64,000 nucleotides of DNA, taken from positions 2,772,017-2,836,016 of the forward strand of contig NC_053414.1 in NCBI RefSeq assembly GCF_016859285.1, given 5' to 3'. Source of the DNA: Xiphias gladius. Taxonomy: Eukaryota; Chordata; Actinopteri; Istiophoriformes; Xiphiidae. Position numbers and translations under genes: made by a program. Below, one piece after another: positions 57,901 to 64,000 of the stretch. The notes under the pieces are model-generated. The model was given only the letters and a program-made list of their open reading frames with translations, was not told the origin of the DNA and searched no databases. The stretch's first letter is position 1; each line of letters starts with the position of its first letter.

Positions 57901-59107
57901 GCTTGTTGTAGAAGGGGAAGCCTTGCAGTTGCCTCAGTGCGTTGGTGGCGGCGGCGAGCTCTTTAAAGACGACGAAGGCCTGCCCCCTCATCCTCATGGT
58001 CTTCATGGCCACGATGTCGACGATCTGACCGAACTGAGAGAAAAGCGCGTAGAGCGAGCGCTTCAGCTCTGCAGGATGAAGACCAGGAACAGACGGAGTT
58101 CAGAACAAAGTTTCAGGAGGCTGAGGCAACGGTCACATGACGATGTGTATACTTTTAGACGTGACAGCAATCTGGCTATAGAAGGGCTCAGCTACTGATT
58201 ATTGTTATTTTCGATCAATCTGCCGGTAATTTTCCAAATTAAATTATTGGTTGTTTAGTCTATAAAAATATCAGAAAATGCCAAAAAAGACCCATCACAG
58301 TCTTCAATTTTTTTCTCCAATCAACAGTTGTAACATTCAGTTTGCAGTTATATAAAAGAAACAGAAAATTCTTACATTGGAGGAGAAGGAACAAACAAAT
58401 ATTCGATGTTTTAGCTCCATAAGTGACTCCAATGATTAAATAGCTTCAGCTTGTAAATCAGCCAAAAAGTAACAAGAGATGTCACAGGTACACAACAGTG
58501 TCTCCCTCACATAGTTTGTCCACCAGAGGGAACTGTCTATGTTCTCCAGAGCAAAGTCTGGAAAAAAGGTGGCACTCCATAGTTAGAAGAAGATGAATTT
58601 ATTTAATAATCAACAGGCAGATAAGTAAGTTTCGTTTTGCACTGTAAAATCTTCCACTCAGTTCATAAAAACAGTCGAAAAATTAAAGGAAAATGACTGA
58701 ACCTATCTAGATGGATACTGGAACAGCAAACTGAAAAATTACAAAATAGGAAGTTCTCCCTTTTGGTTTCTGAGTTTCTTCTCAAAGAAGAACACGGGAC
58801 CAGCGATTTACAAAGCAGCTGTTTGCTGTAGCAGAAATAAAACATGACATTTAATTGCAGTTGCTTTTTAAAAATGGCTTGTGCTCATTATAAGGTAATA
58901 AAGCCATTTTTAAGGCAATTATTAAATCAATCAGTAGCTTTATTGCTACATCACTACAGCACTATTTGCTCAACATCTTTGATGAAATCTTTTTCTAGAA
59001 ATTCACACTTCAGGCCATAGAGGGAGAATATGTGAGCACTCACCTTCTTTCTTGACTTTGTCATTTATGTTGTTGATGTAAATGGTGTGGTTTGGTCGGA
59101 TATCCAT
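54611..59107 (-). CDS. snrpb2: U2 small nuclear ribonucleoprotein B'' (SNRPB2)
   Basis: Six coding exons on the minus strand: 59107-59044, 58068-57896, 57594-57460, 56008-55973, 55058-54970 and 54770-54611. All join in frame with GT-AG sites, giving 218 residues; human SNRPB2 has 225. The start [16 protein letters not shown] is the B'' form, not the U1A (SNRPA) form. RRM1 shows RNP2 IYINNI (9-14) and RNP1 RGQAFVVF (49-56), followed by [14 protein letters not shown] and [16 protein letters not shown] lysine-rich linker ([10 protein letters not shown]) leads to RRM2, with [32 protein letters not shown] and HDIAFVEFE, and the protein ends ITYAKK. With U2A' it binds stem-loop IV of U2 snRNA in the spliceosome. 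The fourth coding exon is only 36 bases (12 residues) and lies in the variable linker. A leader exon probably ends at 60646. Confidence 0.97.
54869..54903. repeat. (AC)n microsatellite in last snrpb2 intron
   Basis: A pure AC run of about 17 units. It lies in a 199-base intron (54771-54969) and makes up about a fifth of it. Confidence 0.95.
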
Positions 59108-59469
59108 GGTGGACACTGAGGAGACAACAACAGAGCAAGTTTAACTTCTACATCTGCTTAAATTCACTTTAAGTATAACCGTAAGTATCAGTATTACTGT
59201 GAGTTATCAAGCACCCGTTTAAACCTTCAGTCGTTGCACTAACACCACAGAACCTGACGCCAGTTGAAGTTTCAATGAAAACCTGATGGTTTTACACATT
59301 AACTGATTTTTCAGACGAGGCTGAAAGTGTCGGTCCCCTTCCGCTTAAAAAAGAAAAACCAGAATTTTCTCTGAAACAAGTCGGAAATGACAAACAGAAC
59401 AGACACGCTGCTTTAGAAATTCCAAAGTAACATGTTATTTTAAATAATACAACAAAGTAAAATAGCAGG

Positions 59470-60180
59470 GACTAAAGTATTGGGACCCTCAACCTAATAT
59501 TCTGCAGCACATCCTTTTGAGGTGATCACTGCAGTCGAGAGCTTTCTGCAGCTCTTCGTGAGACTTCTACACTTCTCATCTGGTAGTTTGGCCGAACTGC
59601 TCCTGAGCAAACCGCTCCAGGTCTGTGGGGGTTTGATGGCCGCCTTCTCCAGCTGAGAGTTTCGGCTCTTTCCATTGATGTTCAGTTGGATTTAGATCCG
59701 GACTCACAGGAGGCCACTTCAGAACAGCCCAGTTATCTTCTCATCCATTCTTGGCTGCCGCTAGACGTATGTTTTGGGTCATTATCCAGGTTGCGGAGCC
59801 GTCACCTGCGGCTGAGACAAAGCTCTCTGACACTATCTTTCAGTCCAGAATGCTTTGATAATCTTCCGGACCTTACACCTCTTGATAATATTAGCAGCTG
59901 TGGTCACAGGGACACCGGGCTGCTTGGACATGGTGTTGTAGCCGTTACCTTGACCATGCTCGGCAATTATTTTCTTCTCATCTCCTCAGACTACTCTTTT
60001 TTCTTTCTCTTGTTCATGTTCAGTTCGGTGCACACAATGATACCATACAGCACAACGAGTACTTCTCTCCATTTAAATAGGCTTCCACCTGAATTATAGA
60101 AATTTCGTATATTTATCCAACTGTTCTACAGATTGACCGATTATAAGATTGTAGACACCTGTGATACTAACTGAAGACAA
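59470..60180 (-). mobile_element. Tc1/mariner-like element remnant in snrpb2 intron 1
   Basis: On the minus strand SPDLNPTEH is readable near 59690-59705, which is the third catalytic-acid segment of a Tc1-type transposase. GCTTGGACATGGTGTTGTAG, CACACAATGATACCA and CTCCATTTAAATAGGCT are words shared by other fish copies of the family. The copy is old, with many breaks. Confidence 0.6.
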
Positions 60181-60645
60181 TAGTCTGCCGGAAATATGAC
60201 TCTAATCTTTTTTTTCCATCACCACTTCACCAATCATTTTTTTCCAGGCCATTTTAGAAGATCTTTATAGGATGAGAACGAATTCTGCTCTTTGTGTTAT
60301 TCAGTGGCAAACCAAAGACACGAAGGTACGCTTGACAAAAGAGGCTTTAATTTCAACACTTTTCAGGAAGAACGCAGCCTTGTTTCATTGAGGTGGAAGG
60401 ACAGATACTCTTTTAACCACGTCTGTGGATCTGATTAGTGGCTCAGTTGACGCTAATGCTAGCATGCGTTAGCTTTCTGTTCGTTACATTCATTCATAAC
60501 GTTAGCTTAGCGACGTGGGTGCTTCTTAGAACAGTGGTCTTTATACGATCACAACGCGTTACACTTTTAACTATCACCTGTCCGACTCCGGATTCAAGCT
60601 TCAGGTGGGTGAGTATAATAAAAAGCTGATAAACTTAAAACTCAC

Positions 60646-60780
60646 CTCCTCTCCACTCACACCGCTCACGTACAACAGGAAACACACGCTGCTGCTGCTG
60701 CTGGCGCCGCTAAAACCGGGTCCTGCTTTAACTCCGTTCGCCCTCTACCGCCACCGGCAGGTCCGGAGGGGAACTACTGC
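60646..60780 (-). promoter_or_regulatory. snrpb2 5' UTR exon and promoter region
   Basis: On the minus strand GAGAGGAG/GTGAGTTTTAAG at 60646 is a strong splice donor. It fits the acceptor TCTCCTCAG just before the snrpb2 start exon (59117). The stretch to its right has several CG steps. The transcription start was not located precisely. Confidence 0.5.
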
Positions 60781-62100
60781 TTTCTCACTCACGCCACGAG
60801 TTCAAATATTAACGCTGAGACTAATATTTTGGCATTTTGGAGACTTTTTCAACGGCAGAAATATTTCTTAAAAGTGTCATTTTATTTCTGAAGCACGCAC
60901 TGTTTGGCATCATGGATGATATCAAAAATCTGAATTCTAAACTGTATATTCATTTTATTTTCAAAAATGCCATGTTTATAAATGCAAATTGACAGGTAAA
61001 AGCCAAACTTCTTGGTTGTCACAGAGAAGTTCAAACAGTACTTTGACTCAGTCTTCTTTTCTATGAATCCAAAGGTTATTAAAACGTTAATAAAATGGCA
61101 GTAGCGGAAGAAGTATCGGGATTTTTATGTGACATGTAATAATGTAAAAACTTTCCATTGCAGGTAAAAGTTCTGCATTTTAACTCCGTCTTAAGTAAGG
61201 AGAGAGAAGTATTATTGGCTAAATGTACTTAAATTAAAAATGACAGTACTTGTTTGCAGAAGAATGGCCCCGGTGACTGATACATTATTGTATATTTTAT
61301 CAATGAGTTGTTAATACTAATAAATCATTGCTTAAGCAGCATTTTATTGTTGTCGCTGGTCGACGCGAAGCTGGTTATAATTCCTTTATTTACGATTAGG
61401 CAGCTCCGGCCAGTGGTTCCCAGCCTTGGGTGTGGGCCCCTCCTAAGGGTCACTTGATAAATCTGAGGGATGGTGAGATTATTTATTCGGTAGAAAAGAA
61501 GAAAAAACAAAGTTACGCTACACGAATGTGTATTGTTCTCTCAGTCCTCTCTCACATCTTATCCTTCAACTTTTTGAGCCTCAAACAGATCAAAATGAAA
61601 AAAAAATAAATTTTAAAGTTTGAATTTTAAGTTTAGAGTTTGGTGGAAATGTCTCTGGTAGAATCTCATGATCACAGACTAAAAAATATATTCACTAAAG
61701 GTAATATTATCTACAAATGTGTTGTATTGTATGAGCTTATCATCCGTGGGGTTTTTTTTAATCTAAAATCTTAAACAGAAAAGTAACTAATGATTAAAGA
61801 TGTCAGATAAATGTGGTGCAGCAAAAAGACTCCGATCCCTGTGAAATGTTTTGGAGTAGGAGTCTAAAGTAGCAAAAAAGTGGAAATACTCAAGTAAAGT
61901 ACGAGTACCTCAAAACTGTACCCTAAGTACTGTCCTTGAGTACCTGTTCCCCCGCTGGTCTGCTGATTCATTGTATAGCTACTGTACATTTCTATTAAAA
62001 TGGCAAACAAAAGGCAAAAATATGCTTTTTTTGTAGGAATAAAGTCCTAAGGTTTGACAGTGTTTCCATGTTAATCATACTTTTTCTCCACCACCTACTC
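60781..62100. other. Spacer between divergent snrpb2 and kif16b
   Basis: AT-rich, with repeat debris only: a TACTTTTACT-type hAT-like piece at about 61090-61260, a hAT-like left end at 61410-61480 (CAGTGGTTCCCAGCCTTGG) and a further TACTCAAGTAAAGTACGAGT piece at about 61850-61955. No gene was seen. Confidence 0.5.
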
Positions 62101-62540
62101 GGGCCAGACGTTTGTTTCCTCCTGGCCTCCGTACAGGTGTAACGTTTGTATCAGCCGGCGCTTCTTTCTGTCGTGTGAGGGCTAGCTCAGAGGCTAACAG
62201 CTAACGGCCGCTCAACAGTGACCATGGAGGAGAGCCGGTTCACACCGGGACAGCGACGCGGCGTCACCGGACCACGATAGCATCTGTCCACGGCGGCGAA
62301 CCCCCCCCCTCCCGTCCGCCACGGCGTCCCCCCGCCCGCCTCCCTCCTCCCTAACTGTCTGTTCAGTTAGCACACTTCGTGTGCGGTCGGCCGGTTATCT
62401 CCGAGACTTTTGCCCTCTTTACCCCGCTGCGGCTGATGCTAGCCAGTTAGCTCGTTAGCCGTTATAAGGCAGCGCCGCTCCCCGGGAGGCTAACTGACGG
62501 ACCGGCCGACTGCACTGAGCGGACAACAGCGGGATGAGCA
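62101..62540 (+). promoter_or_regulatory. kif16b CpG-rich promoter and 5' UTR
   Basis: CG steps and C-rich runs rise sharply from about 62150. The block at about 62299-62352 has runs CCCCCCCC, CCC, CCCCCC and CCC that could fold as a G-quadruplex or i-motif. Two upstream ATGs precede the kif16b start: 62224 (ACCATGG context, 18-codon frame ending at 62280) and 62534 (out of frame, overlapping the start). Confidence 0.6.
62224..62280 (+). CDS. Upstream open reading frame in the kif16b leader
   Basis: ATG in a strong context (GACCATGG), then MEESRFTPGQRRGVTGPR and TAG, 18 residues. It lies within the CpG-rich leader, about 260 bases before the kif16b start. It can act only if transcription starts upstream of 62224, which is not shown by the sequence. 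It may be translated as a regulatory uORF or not at all. Confidence 0.3.
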   Translation: MEESRFTPGQRRGVTGPR

Positions 62541-62587
62541 ATGGCATCGGTTCGGGTGGCTGTCCGGGTCAGGCCCATGAACAGGCG
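62541..62587 (+). CDS. kif16b: Kinesin family member 16B, first coding exon (partial gene)
   Basis: The exon encodes MASVRVAVRVRPMNR plus two bases of the next codon, then splices at CG/GTGAGTT. Human KIF16B begins MASVKVAVRVRPMNRRE, so 14 of the first 15 residues match. This is the first beta strand of the kinesin-3 motor domain. KIF16B carries a C-terminal PX domain that binds PI3P and moves early endosomes towards microtubule plus ends. The start codon has G at -3 and G at +4, a good context. The next exon, which should start with residues EKDLEAK or similar, was not found before 64000, so intron 1 runs out of the window. The neighbour snrpb2, on the opposite strand, is the same as on human 20p12. 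Confidence 0.92.
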
Positions 62588-64000
62588 GTGAGTTAGGGAC
62601 ATTAAAGCGGTTAGCTGACGGTTACGGTCCAACTTTTACAGTTATAATCTTAGTTTCGCTATTGTGTGATGCTAACGGGCTCGTACAGACGTAGCCTCTG
62701 AAGTCTGCCAGTTTAAATCTCATCAACTGACTCACTGACATTGTTTTCACTCCTTCAAGCGTCTCAAAGGTTATTATTATAGTCGCATAATGTGATTTAC
62801 AGTGAGCATTTTTAGCCCCCGGCCCTGGAGCTTCGGCTCAGCCAGGTGGCGGTTTGTGAATGCAAGGGGTTTTACGTGAAACAACAACAGCAGGTATCTA
62901 AATGTAGTGACTTAAAGACAGACTGACAACATGTATTTTCACCTGTTTGTACCTGAGAGGCAGAGCAGGTGCAGCTGGGTCAGTGTCTGCTGTGCAGAGG
63001 CAGAGATTAAAGAAGAGAAAACAGACAAACTGACAGATGAAGTTCACAAATATCAAGTCGTCACTTTATTTTCACCAACATTTTGAAAACGTTCATTTCT
63101 CTGCTACTATTCGTAGAAACTTTTCTCCTCCACAGCTGAAACTTATTCCTGAGGGACTTTGTTTTTGCAGTTACAGTTAGGGTGTCAGTTAGAGGTGAAG
63201 CAAATGGTCACTCAATCAATTTACTGATCTGCAAATATTTTGATGAATGATTGTTTGTTTCTATGATTGTTAAAGCAAATTTGCCAAAATCCTGTGGTTT
63301 CAGTTTCTTGAATGTGAGGATTTGATGCCTGTCTGTGGGGGTGTAGGTTTGTTGTTCAGACGAATAAACAACTGACTAATCATTTGACTGCCCTAATAAT
63401 TAATTTTGTAGCCCTAACACTGTAACATTGATCGGTGCATGTCATTTATCCTTTAGTATGTTTTTTTTTTAGGTTGTTCAGAAACTAAATTGTAACAGAA
63501 ATGATTGATTAATTCATCGTTTAGTAGGTTGACAGAAACTTCTATCGATCGTTTAAATGATCTTCTAAGCAAAAATCCCAAAAAGTCACCGGTTCCAGCT
63601 TCTGCAAGATAAAAACATTTGTTTGTTTTCTTGTATTCTATCAAAGTAAATCGAATATTTTCTAGTTTTTGACTTTGTTGGATAAAAACAGCTTTTTAAA
63701 AAAAAAAAATCAGCTTTAGCCTGCAGAATTCACAATGAGCTGTTTTCACTGTTTGTGACATTTTATTCACCGAATCATTAATTAATTAATCAATAACATA
63801 ATTGTCCTATAATTTGATAAAGAAAATACATAAACCTTTGCAGCCCTAAAATAGAGTCAAGTCCAACAGCCCTTGACAAATCTTCTGACCGTCTCATGTG
63901 TCTGTGTTCACCTGATCCTCCATTATATGACAGGCTCACAATGAGAGCCCGGAGAGCACAGTGTTACACAACCTGTTGTAGAGTCATTGTGTTGCGCTAA
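62588..64000 (+). other. kif16b intron 1 (partial)
   Basis: No second coding exon of kif16b was found. About 63190-63850 is AT-rich, with repeated ATTGATTAATTCATCG- and ATTAATTAATTAATC-like words of the same dispersed type as at 3480, 9360, 42130 and 58200. Confidence 0.6.

Noticed and set aside
1-64000. tRNA, rRNA, snoRNA and CRISPR arrays
   Set aside because: No cloverleaf-forming A/B-box pairs, no rRNA blocks and no spaced direct repeats of CRISPR type were seen. Small snoRNAs in introns cannot be excluded by eye.
1-64000. LTR retroelements, endogenous retroviruses or Polintons
   Set aside because: No paired long terminal repeats and no gag, protease, integrase, envelope or capsid-type reading frames were recognised. 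The reverse transcriptase present belongs to LINEs.

Overview
This is vertebrate nuclear DNA and almost certainly comes from a ray-finned (teleost, probably percomorph) fish. The genes are split into short exons with GT-AG introns. The spaces between them are full of fish-type repeats: Tc1/mariner DNA transposons, L2-like and Rex1-like LINEs, hAT-like non-autonomous elements, and many long (CA)n arrays. Six protein-coding genes can be recognised, and all have clear human counterparts. No tRNA, rRNA, CRISPR array or bacterial-style operon was seen. No LTR retroelement, endogenous retrovirus or Polinton was recognised.

Layout. 1-3.4 kb: cnrip1 (minus), cannabinoid-receptor-interacting protein 1, three coding exons. 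4.7-6.35 kb: fbxo48 (minus), an F-box protein, two coding exons. 6.35-8.8 kb: an intergenic stretch with CpG-rich parts between the divergent fbxo48 and aplf genes. 8.8-25.0 kb: aplf (plus), a DNA-repair scaffold and histone chaperone, ten coding exons, with FHA, Ku-binding, two PBZ zinc-finger and acidic C-terminal segments all legible. 25.0-31.8 kb: intergenic, repeats only. 31.8-38.5 kb: a prokineticin receptor, prokr1-like (minus), two coding exons around a 5.6 kb intron that holds LINE debris. 38.5-54.6 kb: a repeat-rich stretch with no recognised gene apart from a possible prokr1 upstream promoter near 43.0 kb. 54.6-60.7 kb: snrpb2 (minus), spliceosomal U2 B'' protein, six coding exons plus an inferred 5' UTR exon. 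62.2-64.0 kb: promoter, 5' UTR and first coding exon of kif16b (plus), an endosomal kinesin-3; the rest of that gene lies beyond the window.

The order cnrip1-fbxo48-aplf-prokr1 matches human 2p13-p14, while snrpb2-kif16b matches human 20p12. The window therefore joins two segments that are on different human chromosomes. The six genes do not form one pathway. What links them is conserved position, not shared function.

No clearly new biological system was found. Points that merit a second look are: two near-identical LINE fragments in direct orientation flanking prokr1 coding exon 1; two sibling Tc1 copies with different internal losses; a diverged tandem duplication just upstream of aplf; a perfect 17-bp inverted repeat near 50.1 kb; two upstream ATGs in the kif16b leader; both aplf zinc fingers being cut by introns at the same codon; and a reading-phase problem at the end of aplf exon 6. 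Exon boundaries were worked out by hand from reading frame and splice consensus, without transcript data.
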